Counted from the stretch's first letter, positions 8,028-16,928 are shown. The stretch is 22,664 bases of DNA from an uncultured Coriobacteriaceae bacterium (GCA_900551595.1 URWR01000007.1:1-22664); one strand, 5' to 3'. The notes: generated from the letters alone by a model not told the origin. Made by a program: numbers and translations.

Positions 8028-10544
8028 ATGGCGAGTAGCGTACATAAGTATCTTGATTTCCTAGAGCAAAAAGTGCCTATTGCTCCAGCAAATAGTCAAG
8101 AGGAACTCCAAGCAGCTCAAACTATCGCTGGTGTTATGAAGCGGCACGATGTTGAGGTTGACATTGAAGAGTTTGATGCCTCTTCTGCTGCACCCTTTAT
8201 GCGCGGTATTTTGCAGATCATACTGTTGGTTGGCGTACTTATTGCAGGTATTGGCATTCTGCCTCTTACCATTGTCTTTGGAGTATTGGCAGTTGCCTCA
8301 GGAGTCATTCTTGCGCTTGATTTTATGGGCAATGATTTACTGACGCGCTATTCTCCTCCCGCACGTAGTCAAAATGTCATTGCGCGCCATAAGGCTTCCG
8401 GCCCACTTGTTTCTAAAGGAAACCGTCCCATTATTGTTGTTGCACACTACGACACGCCTCGCGAAAACTTCCTCTTTTCCTCAAAGCTTGCCCCCTTCCA
8501 CGCATATATAAATAAGGTGTCGGTAATTAGTATTCCTGTTGTCGCAATTTGTGCGCTTATTCAGCTCTTCGCTGCAGGAAGTATGGTAGGCCGTATTTTC
8601 TGGATTGTTGGCATTGTTGTTGCTATTCCAGCTGCAGTAAAAGGTGTTGCTACAGTAGCCGAGCGTTTTATGCCTTGTACCGTTGGTTCTAACGATAATA
8701 AATCTTCGGTTGCAACGCTTCTTTCGATACTGAACGAAGTTAGACCTCAGTCAGATGATCTTGATCCTGACTATGTTCCAACACCTGAGCGCTCTTATGA
8801 ACAGCCAATAGAAGAGACAACTGTTAGTGAGTCTGTTCCTCAGGAAGAAATTGAATATGTAGAAGAGGTTGTCGGATACCGATACGAAGAAGTAGTTGGT
8901 GTTCGTCACGGCAAAGAAGTAGTAGCTAAGTTGGGAATGCTTCCCAAGGATTGTGAGATTGAATATCTTGATCCTCAGCCGATTGAAGAGATCACGCGCA
9001 AGGTTCCAGTAAAGCGAGTTGTCTCGGTGCCAGCACGTTCTGAAGAGGTTATATCTCATAAGGAAGTTGCATCTGAAGTGAGCGATGTGTCTGCCGATGA
9101 TGCTGCATCCGAGGATGTTGTGTCCGAGCAGGATGAAACTACGACCCTAACAGATGTTTCTGACGAAGTTACCAGTAATGAAGAGGTCGAAGAAGCTGTA
9201 ATTGAGCAGCCTTCTGCTGAAGAAACAGTTTCCATGAAGGATGAAGAGCTGAAGAGCGCTTCAGCTGAAGATGATAACAACGAAGTCGTTGAAGTAGTTG
9301 CCGAGGAGGTTGTCGAGCAGGAACCAGTCGAAGAAGCTGACGCAGATGGTACGGCACCTATGTCAGGCGATGGTGATGACTCAGGATTTAGTACAGATGC
9401 AGATGCTACCGTTCCTTCAGCTCCGATTGAAACGGCAACACCTGAAACTCCGGATGATCCTGAGTGGGGCACTACAACATTTAAGCCTAAGGCAGTGAGC
9501 TTCGGACGTCGTGCAGCTCTATTTGATTTGCCAGATCCCTCCGTTGCCGAGAACGATCCTTTTGCATCTGAAACAGAAGCTACACCGACGAAAAAAGCAA
9601 CAATTTCAAGTGCTTCTATCCCTTCTTTGGGTGAAGAGACTGTTGCAATGCCGCTTGATCAAATAGAGCAAGCATCCAATGCAGCAGATCAAACAATTAG
9701 TACGAGTAAAGTAGAGGTGGATACTGTTCAAGAAGTTGTTCCCGAAGTAAAGCAACTCACTTCTGATCCGATGACAGAGGCTCCTGCGAAACCCCGGAGA
9801 AAAGCACATCGCCTCTTCGGACGTAAACGTAAAGAAGAGCAAGAGAGCATGAGTGAATGGCTTGGCGTTGAAGAAGATTTCGATGCTAAACGAGATGGCC
9901 AAGCAATTGGTAGCTGGGAAAACTTCGAACGTGATGAAGAGAACAGCCATCGTTCTCCTCGTCCCCGCCGTGGCGGAAAGTGGAAAGGCGGAGCAACCTC
10001 TTCAGCTCAATTCCGTGTTATTGATGGCGGGGAGAATATAGAGAATGCTCCAAGTGAAGAAGAGTTGCGCGAAGCCATTTTGAGCATGGGCGATGATGAG
10101 CTCATTGCTCATGATATTTGGTTTGTTGCCCTCGGTGCCTCTGCACTTGACCATGCAGGTATAAAAGCATTCTTGGCAGAACATAGGACGTCATGCCGTG
10201 GGGCTTTCCTCATCAACCTCGACTCTGTTGGTGCAGGACGACTGTCATATGTGGCAGAAGAGGGCATCCATAACAAGCGCCGTGCCGATAGAAGATTGGT
10301 GCGGATGCTCACAAATACCGCTAAAGACCTGCATGTTGACTTGGAGAAAATCGCTTCGTTGCCTGAAGGAACTGATGCAACGGCAGCAATGCAGTCTTCT
10401 CTGCGCTCTATTACCATTATGGGTAGTGACGATGGTATCAATCCGGCGTTATCCCACACACCAGAGGATGTGCCCGAACAGATAGACGAGCGTCAGGTTG
10501 CTGCTGTGCGTGATCTCGTTTGCGAAATTGTTCGCCGCGCATAG
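8028..10544 (+). CDS. Polytopic membrane protein with M28-peptidase-like domain split by a long acidic insertion
   Basis: This 838-residue protein starts at ATG 8028, with GGAGG at 8013-8017. An N-terminal amphipathic segment is followed by two membrane helices (residues about 59-98) and, after VVAHYDTPR (H140), two more (about 163-205). Then VGSNDNKSSVATLLSIL (D223) matches the metal-bridging Asp segment of M28 (GANDNASGVA). Residues about 237-680 form a very acidic Glu/Val-rich insertion, ending in a basic patch (KPRRKAHRLFGRKRK). The fold resumes with DIWFVALGASALDHAG (698-711), INLDSVG (D732) and LSHTPEDVPEQID (H810). In active M28 enzymes the GASA position is GAEE; here S705-A706 replace the catalytic and metal-binding Glu pair. 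So four of the ligand positions remain but the base is missing. Activity is doubtful; a scaffold or inactive peptidase role is inferred. It is monocistronic and converges on the surface-protein gene. Confidence 0.8.
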   Translation: MASSVHKYLDFLEQKVPIAPANSQEELQAAQTIAGVMKRHDVEVDIEEFDASSAAPFMRGILQIILLVGVLIAGIGILPLTIVFGVLAVASGVILALDFMGNDLLTRYSPPARSQNVIARHKASGPLVSKGNRPIIVVAHYDTPRENFLFSSKLAPFHAYINKVSVISIPVVAICALIQLFAAGSMVGRIFWIVGIVVAIPAAVKGVATVAERFMPCTVGSNDNKSSVATLLSILNEVRPQSDDLDPDYVPTPERSYEQPIEETTVSESVPQEEIEYVEEVVGYRYEEVVGVRHGKEVVAKLGMLPKDCEIEYLDPQPIEEITRKVPVKRVVSVPARSEEVISHKEVASEVSDVSADDAASEDVVSEQDETTTLTDVSDEVTSNEEVEEAVIEQPSAEETVSMKDEELKSASAEDDNNEVVEVVAEEVVEQEPVEEADADGTAPMSGDGDDSGFSTDADATVPSAPIETATPETPDDPEWGTTTFKPKAVSFGRRAALFDLPDPSVAENDPFASETEATPTKKATISSASIPSLGEETVAMPLDQIEQASNAADQTISTSKVEVDTVQEVVPEVKQLTSDPMTEAPAKPRRKAHRLFGRKRKEEQESMSEWLGVEEDFDAKRDGQAIGSWENFERDEENSHRSPRPRRGGKWKGGATSSAQFRVIDGGENIENAPSEEELREAILSMGDDELIAHDIWFVALGASALDHAGIKAFLAEHRTSCRGAFLINLDSVGAGRLSYVAEEGIHNKRRADRRLVRMLTNTAKDLHVDLEKIASLPEGTDATAAMQSSLRSITIMGSDDGINPALSHTPEDVPEQIDERQVAAVRDLVCEIVRRA

Positions 10545-10566
10545 TAGTAATTAACCAACGGGCTTA

Positions 10567-10604
10567 AGAACCCCATTGCCTGACTATTCAGGCAATGGGG
10601 TTCT
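10567..10604. terminator. Perfect 17-bp bidirectional terminator hairpin
   Basis: The left arm is AGAACCCCATTGCCTGA (10567-10583), the loop CTAT, and the right arm its exact reverse complement (10588-10604), followed by ATCTTT on the plus strand and by TTAAG on the minus strand. It lies between two convergent genes (stop of the M28-like gene at 10544, stop of the surface-protein gene at 10616), so it very probably ends both transcripts. Confidence 0.85.
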
Positions 10605-10615
10605 ATCTTTAGGAG

Positions 10616-13600
10616 CTACTTCAGACGTTTCGTTGGTCTGCGAGATACTCCTTTTTCATGGGACAAACGCTTTCTTAAAAGATATCCAAGGCTTAGCAAA
10701 GCACCTCCCGCCAATACAAATACGTATGGGAAGAAGGTACTATCAGAAGTCTTGGGGACACTCTCACGTGCGCCGCTCGATGGTTTTATAAAATTGACCG
10801 TCTGGTTTTTATCAGCAAGATCTTCATGCGAAGCCACTAAAGTACCTTCGGTTCTTAATTGCTCAAATGCAACTGCCGATGTTCCTGCAAGATTATTGGC
10901 ATTAAAAGTGAAGTGAACTTGCTCGGATCCATCGGACGATTCAGAAGTGAAAGATATTTCTGCTGTAATCGGTTTGCCACTATAGTCTTGTAGGACATTT
11001 CCTGTCTTGGCATCCATAAGTGTTCCAGTAAGTTGGTATGAACGCCCCGGCTCAAGACCACGATAAACAACGGTATCGATAAGCTCTACAGATTCAGTGG
11101 CCTCTACCTGGTGTTTATTTGAAGATGCTTCTTCAAGTGTTGTGCCAATTGAGGGAAGATACACAGTCTGATTGGTGTCGTCTAGTGAAGCATGGTTTGC
11201 AAGCTCTCTTCCTTCTTGATCATAGAGAAACTCAAATGCCACGATTTTCTCAACATTTGATAAAGCTTGGGCTGGAAGAGAAAAAGTAACGTCAACTGTT
11301 CCGCTTGGTTGATCTGCAACAAACTCGATGGATGCTATCAGAGGGGATCCATCTTCTTGAACAAGCTCATTACCCGTTTGTCCATCAACAAGATGACCTT
11401 TAAGTGTGTATGGTGTTCCTGACTCAAGACCTTCATAACTCACGGTATCAATAAGTTGGATTTCATCGTGAGACGTAATGTGATGGTCGCTATCAGCGGC
11501 ATCGACAAGAGTTGTTCCAATTGATGCAAAGGAGACAGACTGGTCTTGGCTAGTGGGGTCTTCGTGCGCTGCAACAATACGACCATTTTGAGAAAGTTGT
11601 TCCATTACAACCAGTGTTTTGCCGGATACATTTGCTCCATTAAGAGACAATCCCATCTGATGTGTCTCATTGGGTGCTTCTGCAACAAAATCTTGTGTTG
11701 CTGTGACAGCTTCTTCATTCTCTAGGACCATATCTCCAGATTCAGCGTCTACCAAGTATGCATGTAATTGATAGTGCTCGCCTGGGACTAAATTAGAACA
11801 AGTTACAAGGTCATCAATGGTTGCTTCACCTGTTGAAGCGGAAACCTTTTTACCTGCTACCGATGCTTTGGTGGCTATTTGAGGAACAGAAACTGTTTGA
11901 TTCTCATCGTTTAAATCCTCATGTTCTGCAACAGGCTGTCCGTCGCGATAGAGTGTTTCATAGGCAACAATAGATTGTCCTGAAAGATCCGTCGCATCAA
12001 GCTCGAAAGACATATCTATGCTGCCGGTAGAAAGACTGGCAGTAAAGGTTTTAGTAACGACAATTTCATTTCCTTGTGAATCGAGAAGTGCTTCTCCAGT
12101 GGCTTGGCGAACCAGCCGACCTTTAATTTCGTAAGAGACTCCACGTTCAAGTCCTTCATAGCTTACGGTATCGGTGAGCTGAACCTTTTGAGCAGGAATG
12201 GTATGTAAGAGGCTATCCGAAGCGACTAATTCAGTGGCGAGTGCCGGTCCATTTTCATTAGTAATGGTGCCGCGATTGATAAGAACGCCGTCTTGTGAAA
12301 TGACAACAGAAAAGCTAACCAACCGCTTCCCTTCATTAGTCTTACAAGGGAGTTCGTTGACGGTGTAAGTATCAAACGGAAGAGCAGATCGATCGTTGTG
12401 AGGGGTGGTTTCAAGGTCTGTTCTACCAGAGAACCAAATACCAGCATCAGGATCGAGCTTAGATTCATCTACCGCCCATGATCCATCTTCATTTTGCAAT
12501 AAAGCTTCGTCGTTCTTATTGGAGAGTTCTCCAACTTCAGTTGAGATGAGGCCATTTTTATCAGTGAGTGCAAGATGCTGCTCATGTATACCATCACCAT
12601 CTGCATCTGATTGAGCAACGATTAAAAAGGGGATTCCTGATAAAGCTTGCTGGCTATCGCCGTCAACTTTGTTGAATTGTAAGCCTCCACGAATAACTGG
12701 ATTTTCTGCAGGTATGAGTTCCACTTCTGTATTGTTTGGCGTGATTTCAAATGATGTTTCGTAATGTCCAAGAACATACCCTTCGCCACTCGACTGTTCT
12801 TCTATCCGGTAGTTACCAACCGGCAGAACATTCTCGGCTGTCTGAGCTTGATAAATAACACCCTCATCTGTTGATACCGGCTCTGTGGCTATAGTCATAA
12901 CGAGATCATTTTGAAAGAGCGTTTTACCTTCAACAACAATGGGAGAAGAGCCTTCATAGGTGATAGTAAAAGTCGTTCCCTCAAGTGTTGCGGCACCAAG
13001 TGGTGCAGATTTACCAGTTTCTTTATCAATCTTGGTTAGCTTGACTGATCCTCGTTGCACCTTGTCAGAAATACCCCTGCCTTGCATAGAAGAATCACTT
13101 GCTTCCATGAACCAATTGTTTAAATTCTTCCACTGAACTCCAGTATTTGACTCATTTGATTCTAGGATTGCCACGTGCGTTGAAGTATCAGTAAGGAGAT
13201 AGCCTTCTGGTGGTTTAATCTCTTGTATTGCGTAGGTTCCAAGAGGAAGCGCAGTTTGACCTGAGGTGGTTTGATAAGGTTCACCGTCTACAAACGTAGC
13301 GGTATCGAAAGAAACGCGCCCTTGATTATCTGATTCTAAGATCCATGTCCTTAGAGGTGTTCCACTAATATCGCCGTTAGATGTTCCGTAGTGAGAAATC
13401 TTAAACTGCGCTCCTGCTAATGTGGCGGACCCTTGGGCAGTTGCACCTAATTGAGAATCGAGTTTCTGAATGAGATTCCAGGCAATATCGTATCCGGGCT
13501 GTTCATGTATGGTTTCTTCTGTTGTATTACCAGCTGTGATTTGTACTTCTTTTACGGTGTCATCAGGATAAAAGCCAGCAGGAGCTTTGTCTTCGCGTAT

Positions 13601-15589
13601 ATAGTATGTTCCTGCGGTGAGACCTTCCAGTTTTCCTGATCCGGCTTCGTCAGTGACAATAGTCCCCACTTTTGCTGTGCAGGCACTGTCAGAATAAACT
13701 CCGTATTCTGCTCCGCCAAGAGAATAGAGCGGGTTCGATTGTGTAATGGAAATCTCAGCACTTTCTTTTGAGAGAGATAAGGTTCCCTGCGACTGAATGC
13801 CAAATTTAATGACCGCTATACCTGACTGAGTACTTACTTGCGGCGAACAAAAACCAATGATGACATACGGATTATTGCCGCGAGGTTCTATTTTGAGAAC
13901 ACGCATTGTGACGGTGCCAAATGAATCGTTATACGCTTCGTCAATAGTGAGGTGATTATCGGGCTGAGTGATATGCGAACAAAAGGCAACCGTATTGATC
14001 CATGTATCGTACTTTGGGTTATCCTGAAAACCTTGAATTGGAGAAATGAGACCCGACCAGTCCAAGCCTCCGAGATCAGTGCCAACTGAATTGTCCCCAG
14101 GTAAAGCAAACATAAAGTTAATATCACCAGGAGAGGCTGAAACAGGCGTTGATGAAATATGGTCCTTGAGGGTTTCCCAGCTCGTTCCATTCTTTATCTG
14201 CTGAAAAACCCAGTTAGAGCTACCAACAGAATAATCATCCGAGCCATTCTCAAAACTTGTATAGACATACGGGACTGTTTTCCAGAACATTTGCCCCGCC
14301 CAAGGGATATCTGCAAAGTGATTATGGTTGTAGTCGTATTTAACTGGAGCCTTATAGGAAACTGCCATACCCTCTTGCAGTTTTGAAATATCAAGGTTGT
14401 TGAGTTTGCCATAAGGCCACATACCCAAAGAACTCGATTCGGCAGCATATGCAATAGTGGAAGAGCTTATTGCATCAATTACGGTGTCGGAAAAATCATC
14501 GGGAAGTATCTCTATGCGAATAGAAGATACGGTAAGAGCGCTTCCAAGCAGTTCTAGTTCACCCGTGTTGTTGTCATATTTGGCATTTATCCCTTCTTGT
14601 AATGCTAAGGGTCGTTCGGAGTCTCCGAGATACACTGCAAGGTTAGAAAGCGTTATTTTGTTGGCATCTTGCTCAGCAACTACCGGAACGGTATAGGTAA
14701 CATCAAGACCGTCTGCAGACACAGGCATTCGTTCAGCTACTGCAGAAAGGTCAGTTCGTTTGTTGTCGTACGTTACATCGATAACGGTTGTTCTATCGGC
14801 ATCAAAATCATATGAGAGAAGTAGCTGAGCAGATATTGGATGAAAGTCCTCAGAAGAGTTATCTGCGGTATAGAGCGCGTGAGGAATGTAGGCAATACCG
14901 GTATCTTTATCAAAGATAATTCCTTCTAGAGCTTCTCCATGGGTGTTGTGTTCTGCAAAAGCTGCATCTAAAACTTCTCCTGCATTATTTAGCTTGGTGT
15001 TATCTATAAGTGCAACGTAGTAATCGCTGAGGCCGACGTCATAAACATTTGTGACAGTTTCCGATTGAGACCAGACTGTTTGCGCTGCATGTTCTGGGTC
15101 TTCCCAAACAGAATCAAGCGTCTCGTCTTGCCGCACCTCCCTCTGATCTGCCAAGGTATATCGCACATAAATGAGTTGTCCTGTGTCGCGGATATCCTCA
15201 CTATTGGTAAGTGAGCCAGCGTTTGCCAGCACTTGAATACCATTGGGTATGCGAGCTTGGGGATTATTTTCACTTACTTGTTGCCCTACAAGTGAGGGAT
15301 CGAGGTTTTCCACAAGGTAATTTTTAATGTGAGGATAAGTAGCCTGGTTCTCCTTATTGTTGTGGTTGCACGAGTTTAGAAACAACAAGGGCGTCATACC
15401 TACACATACCAATAAGACAGAAAGCAACCCTAGAAGAGGACGTAGTTGTCTGCCTGCATGTCCTGGCCCGACCGGTATACCGCCAAAGAGCTTATCCCCA
15501 CCAAGAATGCGCGCGCGACGTCTCCCCTTTCGGGGGGCATGAGTAAACGTACGCCTAGCTGGCATGTAACCTTGTGTCTCACTGTTCAT
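10616..15589 (-). CDS. Giant LPXTG-like surface protein with SpaA/CnaB-type domains and VaFE repeats
   Basis: This is a 1657-residue cell-wall-anchored protein. The ATG at 15589 has GGGAGG with 5-base spacing; the TTG five codons upstream has none. An unusually long basic N-terminus (RRTFTHAPRKGRRRAR) precedes a hydrophobic segment at residues 51-71, presumably an export signal. A globular region with Cys in FCSH and FCSP follows. Then come SpaA/CnaB-like prealbumin folds near residues 600-700, 707-840, 846-960 and 967-1100 (for example GGAEYGVYSDSACTAK with YYIREDKAPAGFYPDD; GSVKLTKIDKETGK). Residues about 1115-1599 contain four VaFE repeats, and the C-terminus is VPKTSDS, a membrane helix and a basic tail. 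Such domains usually form intramolecular isopeptide bonds and give stalk-like adhesins or pilin-like proteins; sortase anchoring is expected, but no sortase gene is in this window. The ligand is unknown. Confidence 0.88.
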   Translation of the reverse strand: MNSETQGYMPARRTFTHAPRKGRRRARILGGDKLFGGIPVGPGHAGRQLRPLLGLLSVLLVCVGMTPLLFLNSCNHNNKENQATYPHIKNYLVENLDPSLVGQQVSENNPQARIPNGIQVLANAGSLTNSEDIRDTGQLIYVRYTLADQREVRQDETLDSVWEDPEHAAQTVWSQSETVTNVYDVGLSDYYVALIDNTKLNNAGEVLDAAFAEHNTHGEALEGIIFDKDTGIAYIPHALYTADNSSEDFHPISAQLLLSYDFDADRTTVIDVTYDNKRTDLSAVAERMPVSADGLDVTYTVPVVAEQDANKITLSNLAVYLGDSERPLALQEGINAKYDNNTGELELLGSALTVSSIRIEILPDDFSDTVIDAISSSTIAYAAESSSLGMWPYGKLNNLDISKLQEGMAVSYKAPVKYDYNHNHFADIPWAGQMFWKTVPYVYTSFENGSDDYSVGSSNWVFQQIKNGTSWETLKDHISSTPVSASPGDINFMFALPGDNSVGTDLGGLDWSGLISPIQGFQDNPKYDTWINTVAFCSHITQPDNHLTIDEAYNDSFGTVTMRVLKIEPRGNNPYVIIGFCSPQVSTQSGIAVIKFGIQSQGTLSLSKESAEISITQSNPLYSLGGAEYGVYSDSACTAKVGTIVTDEAGSGKLEGLTAGTYYIREDKAPAGFYPDDTVKEVQITAGNTTEETIHEQPGYDIAWNLIQKLDSQLGATAQGSATLAGAQFKISHYGTSNGDISGTPLRTWILESDNQGRVSFDTATFVDGEPYQTTSGQTALPLGTYAIQEIKPPEGYLLTDTSTHVAILESNESNTGVQWKNLNNWFMEASDSSMQGRGISDKVQRGSVKLTKIDKETGKSAPLGAATLEGTTFTITYEGSSPIVVEGKTLFQNDLVMTIATEPVSTDEGVIYQAQTAENVLPVGNYRIEEQSSGEGYVLGHYETSFEITPNNTEVELIPAENPVIRGGLQFNKVDGDSQQALSGIPFLIVAQSDADGDGIHEQHLALTDKNGLISTEVGELSNKNDEALLQNEDGSWAVDESKLDPDAGIWFSGRTDLETTPHNDRSALPFDTYTVNELPCKTNEGKRLVSFSVVISQDGVLINRGTITNENGPALATELVASDSLLHTIPAQKVQLTDTVSYEGLERGVSYEIKGRLVRQATGEALLDSQGNEIVVTKTFTASLSTGSIDMSFELDATDLSGQSIVAYETLYRDGQPVAEHEDLNDENQTVSVPQIATKASVAGKKVSASTGEATIDDLVTCSNLVPGEHYQLHAYLVDAESGDMVLENEEAVTATQDFVAEAPNETHQMGLSLNGANVSGKTLVVMEQLSQNGRIVAAHEDPTSQDQSVSFASIGTTLVDAADSDHHITSHDEIQLIDTVSYEGLESGTPYTLKGHLVDGQTGNELVQEDGSPLIASIEFVADQPSGTVDVTFSLPAQALSNVEKIVAFEFLYDQEGRELANHASLDDTNQTVYLPSIGTTLEEASSNKHQVEATESVELIDTVVYRGLEPGRSYQLTGTLMDAKTGNVLQDYSGKPITAEISFTSESSDGSEQVHFTFNANNLAGTSAVAFEQLRTEGTLVASHEDLADKNQTVNFIKPSSGARESVPKTSDSTFFPYVFVLAGGALLSLGYLLRKRLSHEKGVSRRPTKRLK
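10793..12245 (-). repeat. Four tandem VaFE repeat domains (about 118-124 residues each) inside the surface protein
   Basis: Each unit runs from a TDTVSYEGL-like strand, through an LVDAxTG-like strand, to an AFE/AYE/VME strand (VAFEQL, VAFEFL, VAYETL, VVMEQL) and ends with HEDLxDxNQTV. The four ends fall near 10793, 11163, 11536 and 11891, giving spacings of about 370, 373 and 355 bases. The units differ at many positions, so this is old domain duplication rather than a recent DNA repeat. The second unit from the N-terminal side is the most divergent (VVMEQL, DQSV). Confidence 0.8.
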
Positions 15590-15641
15590 ACCTACCTCCC
15601 GCAATCGCCATGTATCGGGAGATAGAGCCTACAAAGGTCGC

Positions 15642-15670
15642 CTAACAGCAGTCTGTATGAGGGCTGTCAA
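15642..15670 (-). promoter_or_regulatory. Candidate promoter of the surface-protein gene
   Basis: On the minus strand TTGACA (15665-15670) is followed after 17 bases by TGTTAG (15642-15647), preceded by TGC as in extended -10 promoters. Initiation about 7 bases later would give a leader of roughly 46 bases, leaving the ribosome binding site intact. The -35 is perfect; the -10 is weak (3/6). Confidence 0.45.
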
Positions 15671-15787
15671 CAATAGTAAAAGGTGCCATCAGAAACCTGA
15701 CTACCGCTGTTAAAGCACGAGATATCGGCGTGAGATAATCGTTGCCAATTCTATAAAACACGAGGTAAAGCGCCTTGCAAAATCCTT

Positions 15788-15816
15788 TTGACAAACCAAA
15801 ATTGCGCCTGGATACC
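15788..15816 (+). promoter_or_regulatory. Candidate promoter of the HTH membrane regulator
   Basis: A perfect TTGACA (15788-15793) is followed after 17 bases by GATACC (15811-15816), a poor -10. It is the best candidate in the 296-base divergent gap (15590-15885), which otherwise shows no ORF and no clear RNA element. Confidence 0.35.
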
Positions 15817-15885
15817 CAATGTCAAAGCTTTTGGATGGTAGAGTGAGCTCACTTCTGACACATTTCCAATTTGAAGGGATTGCAC

Positions 15886-16482
15886 GTGGAGCTTAGTCGG
15901 CATATCAAGGAACATCGAGTTCGTTTGGGTATGTCTCAGGAACAGCTTGCTGAGGCAATTTATGTATCACGTCAAACGATCTCGAACTGGGAAACAGATC
16001 GAACGTATCCCGATGTGCAGAGCCTGCTATTACTGAGCAATCTCTTCGACGTAAGTGTTGATGCACTGATAAAAGGAGATGTGGAAAAGATGAACGCAGT
16101 TTTGTCAGCAGAAGCAAAGAAATTGAACAAGCTCAGCATTGTGATGGTTGTTTCAGGTGTTGTAGCCCTGGTGTGGACAATTGTTACTGCGCTCATGGAC
16201 GTATCTTTGCCAATTATCTTAGTACCAGCGATCTTGTTCTTTATTCCTGCCGTGATAAGCGCGGGAATAGCAGAGAAAATTAAGAACGATAATCAACTCT
16301 ATTCATATCGTTCAATAGAAGCCTTCATGCAGGGAGAAAATCCTGATGTCTTGAGCGAAAGAAATCAAAAAGCTGGCAACAATTGGTGGATAAAGCTCGC
16401 TGTAAAGATTGTGATTGGTGCGGCAATTGGATTTTGCTGTGGCTGGGGCTTTATGAGCATCTTAGAAAAGGTGCTGAACTAA
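15886..16482 (+). CDS. XRE-family HTH regulator fused to a three-helix membrane domain
   Basis: This is a 198-residue protein. The GTG at 15886 is chosen because AAGGGA stands 7 bases upstream; in-frame TTG codons at 15871 and 15880 overlap or crowd that site. Residues about 3-60 are a classic XRE/Cro helix-turn-helix (LSRHIKEHRVRLGMSQEQLAEAIYVSRQTISNWETDR). It is followed by a short linker and hydrophobic segments VMVVSGVVALVWTIVTAL, LPIILVPAILFFIPAVISAG and, near the end, AVKIVIGAAIGFCCGWGF. This is the common layout of membrane-tethered HTH proteins in Firmicutes and Coriobacteriia, whose signals are mostly unknown. It is oriented away from the surface-protein gene and could control it, but nothing in the sequence proves that. 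Its stop codon overlaps the stop of the convergent ArsR gene. Confidence 0.8.
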   Translation: MELSRHIKEHRVRLGMSQEQLAEAIYVSRQTISNWETDRTYPDVQSLLLLSNLFDVSVDALIKGDVEKMNAVLSAEAKKLNKLSIVMVVSGVVALVWTIVTALMDVSLPIILVPAILFFIPAVISAGIAEKIKNDNQLYSYRSIEAFMQGENPDVLSERNQKAGNNWWIKLAVKIVIGAAIGFCCGWGFMSILEKVLN

Positions 16483-16835
16483 CCATTTTCACGTGATCCT
16501 AATGCAGCAATGGAATCTCCAAGTCGCCTTATAGAATCGGTATTGAGTTGATAATGGGACCAGCGGCCCTCCTTGCGTTGGGTAATAAGTCCTGCTTCGA
16601 TAAGCACTTTCATGTGATGAGAAAGCGTGCTTTGGCTAACGTTTAAGTGATCTAAGAGCTTGCAAGCACAGAGCTCTCCCTTACTCGCAAGAGTGGTGAT
16701 GATGGTAAGGCGTGTTTCGTCGGCAAGCGCTCGCAGAGCTGTGATATCGAGCACGGCAGATATGTCTGATGTGCATTCAGAGGTAAGGACAGGTTGCTTT
16801 GTTTGTATAGATGTGGTGCTTGACGTATCAACCAT
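16479..16835 (-). CDS. ArsR/SmtB-family metal(loid)-responsive repressor
   Basis: This is a 118-residue winged-helix repressor. The ATG at 16835 follows AAGGAGGATTTC on the minus strand; the longer frame lacks such a site. Residues 31-50 (ALRALADETRLTIITTLASKG) are the family start; ELCACKLLDHLNVSQSTLSHHMKVLIEAGLI (residues 54-84) is the DNA-recognition helix, preceded by C56-A-C58, in the place of the ELCVCDL metalloid site of ArsR. C21 near the N-terminus could be a third ligand. The protein should repress until As(III)/Sb(III) or another thiophilic metal binds; the ligand is inferred. It is divergent from a Cys-rich gene across an AT-rich palindrome that is likely its operator. Neither arsB, arsC nor acr3 is present in the window. 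Confidence 0.85.
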   Translation of the reverse strand: MVDTSSTTSIQTKQPVLTSECTSDISAVLDITALRALADETRLTIITTLASKGELCACKLLDHLNVSQSTLSHHMKVLIEAGLITQRKEGRWSHYQLNTDSIRRLGDSIAALGSRENG

Positions 16836-16874
16836 GAAATCCTCCTTGGCCCATGAGCGATAGAACAATTTTAC

Positions 16875-16928
16875 TCGATATATTTACATACATCGATATA
16901 ATAATTATATTGATAAGTATCGATATAT
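16875..16928. promoter_or_regulatory. Probable ArsR operator with divergent -10 elements
   Basis: A palindrome with 11-base arms (ATCGATATAAT at 16892-16902 and ATTATATTGAT at 16904-16914, one mismatch, 1-base centre) contains TATAAT on the plus strand (16897-16902) and on the minus strand (16904-16909). TCGATATAT/A recurs at 16875, 16893 and 16920. Position between arsR and the divergent gene, plus AT-rich dyad structure, fits an ArsR-family operator that shuts both promoters. No strong -35 is seen for either. Confidence 0.6.

Noticed and set aside
9056..9472. A 138-codon open frame on the minus strand rich in Ser and Thr.
   Set aside because: It is the complement of the acidic Glu/Asp/Val-rich insertion of the M28-like gene; low-complexity codons create long antisense frames, and there is no ribosome binding site.
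10793..12245. Repeated sequence units that could be taken for a CRISPR-like or DNA-level repeat array.
   Set aside because: Spacing of 355-373 bases and in-frame protein conservation with divergent DNA show protein domain repeats (VaFE).
10616..15604. Lipoprotein signal (LNSC at residues 71-74) for the giant surface protein.
   Set aside because: Asn at -2 is a poor lipobox residue and the C-terminal sorting signal already explains surface attachment.
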